Source: Balaenoptera acutorostrata (Eukaryota; Chordata; Mammalia; Artiodactyla; Balaenopteridae). Taken from it: a DNA stretch of 64,000 nucleotides. The stretch covers positions 53,144,153-53,208,152 of the forward strand of contig NC_080081.1 in assembly GCF_949987535.1 (NCBI RefSeq), written 5' to 3'. The position numbers and the translations under genes were made by a program. The notes under the pieces were generated by a model, which was not told the origin of the DNA, made no database searches, and worked only from the letters and a program-made list of their open reading frames with translations. The stretch's first letter is position 1; every line of letters begins with the position of its first letter. Of the stretch, positions 1 to 10,607 are shown one piece after another.

Positions 1-379
1 TCCCTAAACCAATTGCATTTTGCTCAGAAAACATTATCAGTGAAGCTCTGACCTGAAAGTCCCAAAGACATGGAACATAATATAAGTGGAGAAACCAGAT
101 AATAAGGTTACGAGCCAGGCTCTATACAAACCAATGCTCCAAGAAATTGAATAACCCCCCTTGGTCCTAGAGAAATGCTGATAAATTATTAGAGGAGTTT
201 GAAGGATATTTAGTGTATTCACTATTGTTATAGAAAACCTTGGTGAATTTCCCAAGCCAACATCCTGAAATAATTGTAGAGATGAATAAAAGATTGGCAA
301 AAATATTATACAGATTTATATCTGAAATGGAAGATCAGAAGCCATAATTCCACCTTTGTAGAATATGGATAATAGTAGT
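1..379. other. AT-rich sequence, nothing recognised
   Basis: No coding exon, repeat family or RNA gene could be recognised by eye. The only open frame (87 codons, minus strand) has no domain or motif. Confidence 0.5.
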
Positions 380-546
380 ATTTTATTTTTTTAATTTATT
401 TACTTTTTTTTTTTTGGAAACTTTTTTTTTTTTTTTTTGGCAGTGCTGTATGGCATGCAGGATCTTAGTTCCCCAACCAAGAATCAAACCTGTGCGCCCT
501 GCTGTGGAAGCATGGAGTCTTAACCACTGGACTGCCAGGGAAGTCC
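380..546 (-). mobile_element. CHR-1-type tRNA-derived SINE, older copy
   Basis: Read on the minus strand it begins with GGGACTTCCCTGG, continues with the tRNA-like box region (GTGGTTAAGACTCC, then a degenerate GGTTTGATTC B box), reaches AACTAAGATCCTGCATGCC and ends in an A-rich tail (poly-T at 392-438 on the plus strand). This is the layout of the CHR-1 SINE of whales, hippos and ruminants. The tail is interrupted and the TSD is not clear, so the copy is older than the four GGGCTTCCC SINEs in the window. Confidence 0.85.
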
Positions 547-2347
547 CAACAGTGATATTTTAAAAATCAAATAATAAAAACCAACCAGAAATATCCTCTA
601 ATAGCCTCCAAAAATATTTATAGAGATTAATCATAGAAATGTAGAATTGATACGTTTCCATCATCTCTGGAAATGTATCATGTAATTAAAATTGATTTCA
701 ACATATTTAATTCAGACAATAGCTTATATAGCAAGGAAATAAAAAGAGACATGCTATCTTAATTGATAGAATTAAGCTAAAGGATATTTTGAACTCTAAA
801 ACTGTAAGTAATTCCAAGTCAGAGTGCTCTATAATAAGAATATGCTGTTGATACCCACTTGTATATGCCTTTTGTTGGCTTTTTGAGGTGTTTCTCTTGA
901 ATAAAAGTTGCCAGCTTATTTATTTATAACTTTTTCAGGTGAATCACAGATTTTTACAAAATATGATGTCCTATGAGGTTTGCTGTTTTTAAGTGCATGT
1001 AGATTAAAAATGCTAAGCAAATGCATCATGGACTACAATAGAGAATTGCATTCACAGTACACGAGGTCTTAAGGTCAAAAGCCAGATGATACCGTGAGAA
1101 ATTTCAGAGAGAAGAGGAGCTTTTTCTGTTTATGTTAAAGCTCTTGCTTATCATTTTGGATTTCCTAGAATTTTTAATAAAGTTGGTGTGTGAGTTACTG
1201 AAGTAAACATTTTTTTTTTAATGATTTGATACGATGATCTTTCTTACTGTGTATCTGTGTTTACCATTTTTATGCCATTATGACTCTATATATCCTTTAT
1301 TTCATCACTCCCTTGGTGCTGCAGCTTATTTTTCAAGTTAAATAAAAGCACTAGCAAAGAAACAAAGAAAGTGTTGTAATCTTCTGACCCTCATGCTGAC
1401 AGTTACATATATTTTGAAGTAAATAAAGATATGGAATCGGGATTATGAAACAAGCATGCACTTCAGAGAAATGTTTCATAAATTTATTGCTTGACTGTGT
1501 AGTGCAACTGCCATAGTTTTTGATGGACAAGGACATATATCTAGAAAATGAAACAGATAGTGGCTCACTGTAATTCAAAGATAATAACTACTAGAAGATA
1601 CAACTGTTCAGCAAACGTGAGATTATTGGTTTCCTAGGGATTTATTAATCTGATGTATTTTAATCCTTGTCTGCTCTAAAAGAAGAATATTGTCACTCAG
1701 ATGATGGGGTCTCACTCATTTTGTAAAGTGTTCAGATCATCTTTTTCATTTATATCTGAAATTCATCCAGCAGTTGGAAAAAGGCCCCTGCTGCACAGCA
1801 GTCAGTCACATACAATGAATGTGAGAGCCCATGTCCAGGCTTCAAATGTCACCACATTGCCATCTTACTGTGCATGACTGAAATTTATTTCCCGTTAGTG
1901 GTGCTGAAAATTGCCACAGGTTTCTACCGTTTATAATGTATTGTCTAAACTGAAAACATTTCCCAGATTGAATTGACCTTTTAGAAAACAGCACTTTCAT
2001 CCTCAAAATGCAGGACTGTTGCAATATTTTATTTAAAAGGTTATTTAGTTATAAAACTTGGAGAAAGGGTAAGGAATTAGAACTAAGTCTATCTCTCCAT
2101 ATAATGCACTGCTGTCAAAAAATACAAAACAAAGAAAACTGATTGCAAAGACAACCCAAATGCTACTGAGAATAGTGCACTGAGGAAACCACATCTTTCC
2201 TGTCTCAATAGAAAGGAGCAACACAAGGAGTAAAGGCCTTTTTTATCCTGTACTTTTAATTAGTCTGTCATTTTGTTCATTTTGTTATCAAAGAGGAGGG
2301 GAACATTGTGAAGTCTGTTGGATTTCTCTAAAGAAAATACAAGTCTT
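547..2347. other. AT-rich sequence, no gene or repeat assigned
   Basis: Both strands were scanned. Open frames at 1351-1578 and 1842-2024 (minus) are short, start at arbitrary ATGs and have no recognisable domain. No clean TSD-bounded insertion was seen. Confidence 0.45.
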
Positions 2348-2416
2348 AGAAAATGTATCCACAATGTTGTGTTAGTTTAAAAAAAAAAAGAAAGAAAAGA
2401 AAAGAAAATGTATCCA
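2348..2416 (+). mobile_element. Possible micro-retroinsertion with poly-A and 14-bp direct repeats
   Basis: The 14-mer AGAAAATGTATCCA occurs at 2348-2361 and again at 2403-2416. Between the copies lie about 20 nt (CAATGTTGTGTTAGTTT) and an A-rich, AAAG-containing tail. This is the architecture of a severely 5'-truncated LINE-mediated insertion (body, poly-A, flanking TSD). The body is too short to name its source. A chance duplication or slippage in the purine-rich tract is the alternative. Confidence 0.4.
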
Positions 2417-3880
2417 GAGAGCAGAGTACTTACTCTTCATCCTAATGTGTGTGTGTGTGGCGGGGAGGGGGGAGATAAAAGGCATAATAAAAAACACATA
2501 GGAAGAAATATTAAGAATGTATCAAAAAAAATTGTTTCACTAGGTGAACAAATAAGAAAAGGAAAACAAAATTTGAATAACCCAAGTAACTTAAATGAAT
2601 TTGACTTTATGTGGTTTTACCACAAATATGGTTTGAGGCTAGAAGAAAAAATACAACAAATCATCCAAAATCATAGAGAGACTACTTGATAAAATATAGT
2701 CAAATTGAAAATCTTCTCCTATTTTCTCTTTTTTTCCCTTTCTTTTCTCCAAACACTTGGTTGTTGACCATGGTGAGAGAATGGAGTATGTCCTGAGTCA
2801 AATATTTTGAATAACAAAATCTCAAAGAAATTTTTAAAGTATTTTAAATGTACTGAATACTAAAGCTAAGTTAAATTTTTTTAAAATGTCCTTTAATATT
2901 CAGAAGACACTTGAGAACTTCTTAGTATTTTAGGATCATTTTTTATAAACATAATTACCATTGAATCATCATAGAACTAAAGTCCATTGCATTTCACTGG
3001 AATTTCTGTTTTATCCTTCCTGAAAGAAAGAAAATACTCCTTTTCCTGAGCCTTTGTATTGCATTTCCTTCAGTCCTGTGCCCTACAGTTTCATGAATGC
3101 ATTTGTGTCACTATTAGAGCTCTGGTTGTTATCCCTTTAGAGGCAGAAATATATCTCCCTGTTTGGTTTGATTCCAAAAGCACAGAACAAAAATGTGACT
3201 CAGATAAAAATTGATAATGGTGAAGTTGATGACAATAATTGTGATTTCAGTAAAATTTCATAAAAGAACTTCTTAAAGATCAATATAATATTGATACTTT
3301 AGGTAAAATAGATAATAAATAACTGCTGTCATAATTGCATGTACACTAAAGAACAGTATCAATTAACATCAAGCTAATATTACATGCAATCATTTAAAGT
3401 TTTTTGGAACTAGCTTTTAATCACATATAAAACTAGCCACTTATATGACTGATATAATTTTTAGGGAACTCAGGGGCCATGTAGGTTAGTTTCTATAAAA
3501 ATCTCTGTTTATTTGGTCAGTGTCTTCAAAACGTTACTAGAGATAAGAAATAATCTTCTATATGAGAAAGCAGATTATTAAACAGCTCTAACTCATGTGA
3601 TAAATAACATGTTTTGAATACCCACTTCCTACTTAAACACTGTATTAGGTACTTTTATACAAGCCTTCATTGTATTCACATTAAGCATTTTCAAACCATG
3701 GAGAAATTTATTTTAAGATCTTGCCTGTATACTGTATTAAGTTATTTCATGGGGGGGTTCATCTTTTTAAATATTTCCACTTGTTATTTAGTTTTCTCTT
3801 TATTTACTCATTTATGTTAAATATTTGAAGGTGTTAAAACTGTATACTTAGACTTGGTAAGAAAGCTGTATTGAAGAGGA
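2417..3880. other. AT-rich sequence, no gene assigned
   Basis: A 93-codon open frame at 2408-2689 runs out of the poly-A tract and is lysine/asparagine rich, as expected from A-rich DNA. No domain, splice context or known repeat was recognised. Confidence 0.4.
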
Positions 3881-4640
3881 ATTTTACTGAAGTAAATGAA
3901 GCAAAATTTTAAAATTGCTAAATAAAAATATGAGTAATAATAATTTAATGACAACATAATGAACATAGTTAAGACGATTTTAACAATCTAAAACAAAAAT
4001 AATAATTAATCATGCAGGATATGATGCAAAAAAGAGTAAAAAATATGGAAATTATGTTTAAAGCAGAGTCAATTCATAGATTGATAGGACTTATAGAAGC
4101 ATAAAAATAATGCAGAGGAGATGAAATTGAGAAGCAACTAATGACAAGGAAATTATAGAAGAAAGTTTCCTATATTTGACATGGGTCATGAGGCTTCATT
4201 ATGGAACAGCTACTCTGAATGTTAAGTAGATGAATGTAAAAGACATACCCAGATTGCAATACAAAATAGATCCCAAAGCAAATCAAGAATGAAGCTCATT
4301 TTTTTTTTTGAAAGGAAAAAAAAGTGAAAATGTGGAGATTCTCATATGCAATGCTTGATTCTAGAAAACAATGCAGCAGTATCACTGAAGGTATAAAGTA
4401 AAAAAGATACTGAACACAGTTTTCTGTACTCAGCCAAACTAGGGTCAGTGTTTAAGAGTAAAAACAAAATTAACCTAATGACTTTCCCTAGGAGACTTAC
4501 ACCAATTTTCCCTACAGCAAAATTAAAAAAATCAAGATAAAAATTGTGAACTATAAGAAATAATATTACCGACAGATAGCAAGAATATATTGAGTTAACT
4601 CTAAATCAATATTGACTCATAATGCAAAGTAATTGATGAC
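3881..4640 (+). mobile_element. Degenerate A-rich LINE-like sequence (tentative)
   Basis: Strongly A-biased plus strand with many short lysine/asparagine stretches and phrases that resemble decayed L1M/HAL1 ORF1 DNA (for example around 4100-4260). No frame stays open and no RNA-binding motif survives. The assignment rests on base bias and loose resemblance only. Confidence 0.25.
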
Positions 4641-4934
4641 AATCTAGGTATAAAAGTCAAGATGCTTGCAACAAGGGGGGAGAACAGAACATTCTTGTCC
4701 TTTTGTGGGGAGGATACAGGCCATGACTAATAACATATTTTGATAGAAAAAAATGAAGTTTTCAAGTGTGTTTAGATAGATAAGAGTAAAAACATCAGTG
4801 ACACAATAGGGGAGTATTACAAAATAAAATAAGAATATAAATTTTGAAAACAAAATTTTTAAATACATTTCTTAGAGCATCTTTAATGAAGATTTGTTGG
4901 TGATAATCTCAGTCGGTGGTGAAGGAATTTTTGG

Positions 4935-6438
4935 TTATCTAAAAGCCCCTACATTTTACCTTTTTTTTTTTTTTTTTTTCATGAAGCAGCAGCAATGTTT
5001 ACTCAACACAGCATAGATAGTGATGGAATTTGGCCTTGTTCCCTTCTCCCCTGGGATGGTTCATATTGATGAGTAATCTAGAAATCTTTTAAACTCTGGT
5101 AAGTTCAGAAAAACCACTCCCTTCACCTTGTCCTAGCAGCGTGCAGTCTGAGACCTGTTGGCTTGGGGTGTTCTCTGATGGAAGCATGAAAAATTACAGT
5201 CTAAAGCCAGCACAGAGCTTTCAGGCTCACAGTGAATCCAGAGTTGCCTAGGTCACTTGGCTTTTTGCCTTGGGTAATTGTCTCTTGGTAGAAGGTCCAG
5301 ACCTTAGGGGGGTGGTTCAATTAATCCTCAGGAAGGTTCAGTTCCTGCTCTGCAGTTGGCCCATTTTGCCAGGTTTCTAGGCTGTTCTGCCTGAATCTTA
5401 GAGATGGATTTGGAGTCTTCACCAAAGCCTTTAGACTTTGGTAAAGAATAAGATACTCTGTCTCTTGCTGTTTGGAGCAAGGAATGACCTCCAGATGCAG
5501 GGAATACAGCAACACCTGGACCAGGGACATGACTTCCAGAGACCAGCTGTTCTGTAATAGAGATGGGCTGGCTGGTTTGGCAGGGAGCTTGCTCTCTTTT
5601 CTGAGGACCCAGAGTAGTGTGGGGCTATAGACCATGGCAAGGTTGTGCAGGGACATCTTGTTCACCATTTCATTTTCTGCCACCCTTTTCAGGTGGTCCA
5701 GAAGGAAGTGGCCTCTGGCTTTGGGAATGACAGTAGCAAGTTAAGCATGTAGCTCTCCTTTGCAGCTGGGCTGGAAAGAGGGATGCCCTTGGCTAATTTG
5801 GGGTAGAACTTGTTGGTGAAGACGGACTCAGGCAGCTAGTGGAAGCAGAACTTCAGCATCCCAGGGATGGTGTTGACTTCCTTCTCCTTCATCTTCATTG
5901 ACACATCCTTGTTATTGCCATCAAAGGACACCTTCAGGGCCTGAATGTGGATGACCACTCTGGACATGCAATAGATGCCCACTTCCTTCATGCCCTGGTT
6001 CTCAATCTCCACCATGCACTGGCTCATGATGTAGGGCACCCTGAGCCTCTACCTCTTGGTGACAACAGTGACCATTGCAACCTTGACTCTGAGAACTCAC
6101 TGCTGTTTCAGGAATGAATTATCTTGGAGCTCAACTCCTCGCTGGTGAACTTGAGGGAGAATTTCACTTTAATCCCACTCATGGTGATGATGGTCAGCTG
6201 CCACTTTCTGTCCTTCAAGCCCTGGGGAATGCAGCTGGAGCTAACCCTTCCCCATGATCCTGTCTGAACTCTCACTGACCTCCTTGGTGATTTTTGTTTT
6301 GTTGTAACACTTTTTGTAACACGCTACCCTCAGGGCCTGGGAGCTTTCCAGCTCAATCTCAAACTTTTTGTTCCAGGTTGGTTAAGCTGTGTCCTTGTAG
6401 AGGCACATCTCTGCTTTATTCACAACATTATCTAAAAG
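4935..6438 (-). pseudogene. BCR (pseudogene): Processed pseudogene of BCR (C2 and RhoGAP part), 5'-truncated
   Basis: Minus-strand translation gives, in order, the end of a C2 domain (about 6130-6425, with NKAEMCLYKD and FEIELESSQ), a linker, then a RhoGAP domain: VPYIMSQC...EVGIYCMSR at 5960-6045, [16 protein letters not shown] at 5890-5945, [11 protein letters not shown] at 5635-5670, [15 protein letters not shown] at 5500-5545, and the C-terminal [12 protein letters not shown] before the stop at 5431. That ending fits BCR rather than its paralogue ABR. About 450 nt of 3' UTR follow, ending in a poly-A tail (poly-T at 4961-4980). No introns are present, so it is a retrocopy. It has an in-frame stop near 5836, frameshifts near 5480 and elsewhere, and Cys in place of the RhoGAP catalytic Arg. 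The 11-mer TTATCTAAAAG at 4935-4945 and 6428-6438 is a candidate TSD, though 15 nt separate the left copy from the poly-T. Confidence 0.85.
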
Positions 6439-6489
6439 ATAGATAGATGAAGATAGGTAGATAGACAGACAGATAGATAGATAGATAGG
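6439..6489. repeat. (AGAT)n microsatellite
   Basis: Imperfect tetranucleotide array with AGAT units broken by AGAC and AGGT variants, directly at the 5' end of the BCR retrocopy. Confidence 0.95.
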
Positions 6490-6519
6490 GTATTTAAATT
6501 GATATTTCTCTCAAGATTT

Positions 6520-7135
6520 TGAAGAGACTGTTCTATTGTATTTAATTTTTAACGTTGCTGTAAAGTAGCAGTTTGTTTTCATTATTCTGTAGGTTACCAA
6601 TCTTTCCCCCCCACCCCGCCCCTGGCTTACCTTAAGGTCTCTCTTTTTTTTTTTTTTTTTTTTTTTGGTTGTTTTTATCCACTATAGTTTCACTAGAATA
6701 TTTTTGCATGAAGTTATTCTTGTTCAGTAATCCTGCTTGAACTAATTTGTTTTCTTAACCTGAGACTTGCATCAAGTCTGAAAAATTCTTAGCCACTATC
6801 TTCTCAAATATTACCTACCTCAATTCTTTCACTAGCTCTCTTTGATCCCTTTGAAGAAGGCAGACATTTGCCTTTTCATTCTATTCTTTATGTCTTTTAA
6901 TTACTATTCCATATCTTCTATTTTTCTTTTTTTTGCCTCCTGTTCTGCATTTGTATAGCTTCTTAAGATCTAACTTTCATTTTATGAATTTCCTATAGAG
7001 TTTTTAAAATATTCACTGAGTTTTAAGTTCAATAATTATATTTTAAAACGTAGAAGCTCTACTTTGTCCTTATTCAGATATTTCTGGTTAGTTTTTATTT
7101 TAATTTATAAATCATCCAATGTGAAATATTTCATA
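6520..7135 (-). mobile_element. Old L1M(E)-type LINE, 3' UTR part
   Basis: The minus strand resembles the 3' UTR of ancient L1ME elements: the segment around 6790-7080 carries the order TTCTCAAATATT, CCTTTTCATTCTATTCTTTATGTCTTTTAATTA-like text, GAATTTCC and a 'GAAGCTCTACTTTG' block seen in that family. A 22-nt poly-T at 6644-6666 may be a later insertion or slippage. Family placement is by eye. Confidence 0.5.
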
Positions 7136-7144
7136 CATACATGC

Positions 7145-7480
7145 AACAAAATGACTATTGACACTTTACATTGTACACCAAAATAAATTCCAGATGGATT
7201 TCAGATAAAAATATGAAAAATAAAAAGAATAAACCTTTTAGAAGAAAACAAGAGAATATCTAGTAACCTTGTAGTATGTAAAGAATCTTGAACAGGACAA
7301 AAATTCTACTCTTGGAAGTCAAATAATTGGATGATGTTAAAATTAGAACACTACTCATAAAAAAGCAGAGTGGGAAAAGATCCTACAACAAATTAATACA
7401 AATCAATGAAAAAGATGCAGCACAATAGAAAAGACAAACAAGTATTTCACTAAAGTGTATACCCAAATAATCTATAAACC
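7145..7480 (+). mobile_element. Old L1M ORF2 fragment
   Basis: Plus-strand text around 7170-7260 (GTACACCAAAATAAATTCCAGATGG, TTTTAGAAGAAAACA) and AAAATTAGAACACTACTCATAAAA matches the C-terminal half of L1 ORF2 nucleotide sequence. It is full of stops and indels and in the opposite orientation to both neighbours, so several insertions are stacked here. Confidence 0.6.
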
Positions 7481-7510
7481 TGTACTCAACTTTGTTATTC
7501 CTCAGGAAGA

Positions 7511-7563
7511 TATGTCTGTCTGTCTATCTATCTATCTATCTATCTATCTATCATCTATCTATA
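7511..7563. repeat. (TCTA)n / (TCTG)n microsatellite
   Basis: TCTG units followed by about nine TCTA units and an interrupted tail. It is the reverse complement motif of the AGAT array about 1 kb upstream. Confidence 0.95.
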
Positions 7564-7756
7564 TTTTTAAGGAAGAATTTTATTTATAAGTTGGACAGAG
7601 TAGTCCATTGCTAGCTAACGGTCCCACAGAGAATAGCCAGAAATGCTAGATAATCACAGAAATTATATTTTTGAAGACATCAGAAAACTATGAAAAAATG
7701 GAAGACAAGGAATTAAAATTCCAATGAGGACAGAATCATTTAGAATTGAACTGAAA

Positions 7757-8488
7757 ATTTCCACTTTTTTTTATACATACTTTTTTCTTTTTCACATTAT
7801 TTTCCATTATAATTTTTTACAAGATATTGAATATAGTTCCCTATGCTCTACAGTAGGTCCTCTTTGGTTGTCTATTTTACATACAGTAGTGTGTATCTGT
7901 TAATCCCAAATTCCTAATTTATCCTTCCCCCTACCTTTCCCCTTTTGTAGCCATAAGTTTGTTTTCTATGTCTGTGAGTTTATTTCTGTTTTGTAAATAA
8001 GTTCCTTTGTATTATTTTTTTAGATTCCACATGTCAGTGATCTCATATGATGTTTGTCTTTCTCTTTCTGACTTACCGCACTTAGTATGATAATCTCTAG
8101 GTCCATCTATGTTGCTGAAATGGCATTATTTTTTATGGCTGAGTAGTATTCCATTGTGTATATATATATCACACCTTCTTTATCTATTCATCTATTGATG
8201 GACAGTTAGGTTGCTTCCATGTCTTAGCAACTATTGTAAATAGTGCTGCTATGTCCTATTGGGGTGCATGTATTTTTTCCAGATAAGTGCCCAGGAGTGG
8301 GATTGCAGGATCATATGGTAACTCTACTTTTAGTTTTTTAAGGAACCTCCATACTGTTCTCCATAGTGGCTGCACCAATTTACATTCCAACAGTGTAGGA
8401 GGGTTCCCTTTTCTCCACACCCTTTCTAGCATTTATTATCTGTAAATTTTTTGATGATGACCATTCTGACTGGTATGTGTTATTTTCT
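7757..8488 (-). mobile_element. L1 3' part (ORF2 end and 3' UTR), minus strand
   Basis: On the minus strand this reads ORF2 C-terminus into 3' UTR: the reverse complements of GGAGAACAGTATGGAGG (near 8350), 'GCCATAAAAAATAATGCCA' (near 8130) and TGAGATCACTGACATGTGG (near 8040) are L1 hallmarks shared with the copies at 10.6 and 26.7 kb. The last ~75 nt of the usual 3' end are missing. TTTCCACT occurs at 7758-7765 and 8489-8496, a weak candidate TSD. Confidence 0.85.
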
Positions 8489-9028
8489 TTTCCACTAATG
8501 TTTTTGGTCGTAATATTGGATTTCCTTAACTTCAGTTTTCTGGATGAATTTGTGTAGAATCAGAATTACTTCTTTCTAAATAATTGGTAGAATTCACAAG
8601 TCAAACTATCTGGGCGTAGAGTCTTTTACGTGGGAAGTTTTTAAACAACAAGTTCAGTTCCTTTAGTAGATATATTGTTTTTCACATTAAATATTACATT
8701 TTAAGTGAGCTTTGATAGTTTCTGTCTTTGAAGGAATTTGTCCATTTTATCTAACATAAAATTTATTCATATTCTTTACTTATTATTCTTTTTACATCAT
8801 GGAATTTCTAGTGATGTCATTTCCCTCATTCTTGGTATCAGTAATCTGTTGTGTTTTTTTTTTTTTTTTTTTTTTTTCCCTAGTAAGTCTGGTTATAGGT
8901 TGATCTTCTTGAGGAAGCATTTTTTGGTTTCTTTGATTTTCTATACGTTTTTTTCTGTTTCTAATGTATTGAGTCATTGATATACACACTGATCTTTATT
9001 ATTTCCTTTCTTCTCACATAGGTTGTTT
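8489..9028 (-). mobile_element. Old L1 ORF2 fragment (reverse transcriptase region), minus strand
   Basis: The plus strand is the reverse complement of L1 ORF2 upstream of and into the reverse transcriptase: GGTAGAATTCACAAGTCAAACTATCTGGGC-like order near 8586-8615, AATTTGTCCATTTTATCTA near 8735, AAGCATTTTTTGGTTTC near 8915 and CTTTATTATTTCCTTTCTTC near 8993. A poly-T run at 8855-8877 interrupts it. Heavily decayed. Confidence 0.8.
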
Positions 9029-9122
9029 TTTTTTAACATCTTTATTAGAGTATAATTGCTTTACAATTTTGTGTTAGTTTCTGCTGTATAACAAAGTGAA
9101 TCAGCTATATGTATACTTGCCT
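9029..9122 (-). mobile_element. Very short 5'-truncated L1 3' end, minus strand
   Basis: Reverse complement of the final ~90 nt of the L1 3' UTR (GCTGATTCACTTTGTTATAC ... CAATTATACTCTAATAAAGATGTTAAA) with the poly-A seen as TTTTTTTT at 9029-9036. It is nearly the same as the last 90 nt of the L1 at 18.7-26.2 kb. Confidence 0.85.
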
Positions 9123-10134
9123 TTTAATAAGGGAAATTTACCAATTCTATGCCAATTTTATGTGTAGGTAGGAGACAGAATATCTGAGTGGGTCCCAGGC
9201 AGAAGGAAAAACTGGATCAGAAAAAAATCAGCAGTGCTTTAGGTAGCTACATGAACATATAGCCAGTATGATCCTCAAGACGTTTGGCAAATATCATAGT
9301 GGTTTTGGGAAGAATGCTGGAGCTAAGCTAACAACCTGTTAAAAGGAGGGTAGAGTGCATGAGTACTAAGGAACTGCAAAGTTAGCAATTTCAAGCTGTG
9401 AAAGTCTGAGCCCTAGAAGCAGGAGAGTGCCAAAAGTCAACTAAAGCTTATCAAAATTTAAAATCAACCTTAAACTACTTTAGTTCTTGATTGGGTTAAA
9501 GTGATCAACTCCTCATTCTATCTGCCTAATAAAGGAAAGGGTAGACCCACTCTGAAGAAAAATCACTGGACTCTCTATGATCCATTTAATCATAATGTCT
9601 ATCATTCATTATAAGCTTAGTAGTCATTTGAATGTACAGGATCTAATAACCAATATTCAAGAGGGAGAAAAGGTAGGTAGAATCCGTAGGAGCAGAAATT
9701 TTACAAGTAGCAACAAAGGACTTTACAATATCTATGATTAATAGGTCTAAAAAATAAATAACAGCATGGTGACTATTAATGAAAATATAGACTATTTCAA
9801 CTAAAACTTTAAATGACAGTTGAAAGAACTGAATCTGATAAAATGCATACAGTCAGATCTTGGTGGTAGGAGAGTTGTCTATTCAGATACATGGTTACTC
9901 AGACACACAAGATAGGTTATCATATATCATGGTGGAGAGTTGTACAAATTTTACTCCATGATAAACACACACTCCTGAGTCTTGCCTTACATTTCACAAT
10001 GGTGCACACATGTTGTAACAGTGTTTTAAGTTGCATACTTCTGTGTGTTGAGACAAGCAAAAACCTAAATCAAAATTGAAAAAAAAATCTGAGTCAGAAC
10101 AGAGTGACAGATTCAATAGCCAATGAGAAGCAAC
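9123..10134. other. No gene assigned; possibly decayed LINE
   Basis: No frame has a recognisable domain. Parts near 9690-9840 look like decayed L1M ORF1 nucleotide sequence (A-rich, 'CAAAGGACTTTACAATATCTATGATTA' type text cannot be placed with certainty). Otherwise nothing was recognised. Confidence 0.3.
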
Positions 10135-10556
10135 AAGAAGTTACATCATCATATGGCAAAGGTGAAGGTATTTTGCAGGTGTAATTAAAGTCCCTGATTA
10201 GTTGACTTTAAGTCAATCAAAGGGAGATTATCCTTGCTGGGCCTGACTTAATCAGGTGAAATCTTTTAAAGAGGGTCAAGAGATGAGAGAAAGAAATCAG
10301 ATTCTCTTGTTGGTCTTGAAGAAAAGAGCAACCATGAGACATACAGCAGCAAGGACTGGACTCCGCTAACAAGCACATGGGCTTGGAAGAGGATCTTGAG
10401 CCTGAGATGAGATCCTAACTCCAACAGCATCTTGAATATTCTCAAGAGCAGAGGACCCAGTAAAGCCAGGCCTATACTTCTGACCTATAGAAGTTGTACA
10501 ATCATAAAAGTGCACTGTTTAAACTGCTAATGTTATCCAGCAATAGGGAAAATATA
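10135..10556 (+). mobile_element. Old MaLR (MLT1-type) LTR, plus strand
   Basis: Contains phrases in MLT1 order: GCAGGTGTAATTAAAGTCCC (10177), GATTATCCTTGCTGGGCCTGA, AAAGAGGGTCAAGAG, then the C-rich part with CTTCTGACCTATAGAAGTTG (10478) and an end with CAGCAATAGG. No internal region is attached, so it is a solo LTR. Boundaries are approximate. Confidence 0.65.
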
Positions 10557-10607
10557 CATAAAGTGATACTGATATTGAATAAAAATATCAAGATATAGAC
10601 TAATGCC

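Noticed and set aside
5321..5683. 120-codon minus-strand frame as a functional small RhoGAP gene
   Set aside because: It is the RhoGAP end of a frameshifted BCR retrocopy. The true BCR stop lies in another frame at 5431.
6439..7563. CRISPR-like array from regularly spaced repeats
   Set aside because: These are tetranucleotide microsatellites without spacers, in a vertebrate genome.
8738..8989. Frames on both strands with poly-Phe or poly-Lys
   Set aside because: Created by the 23-nt poly-T run inside an old L1 ORF2.
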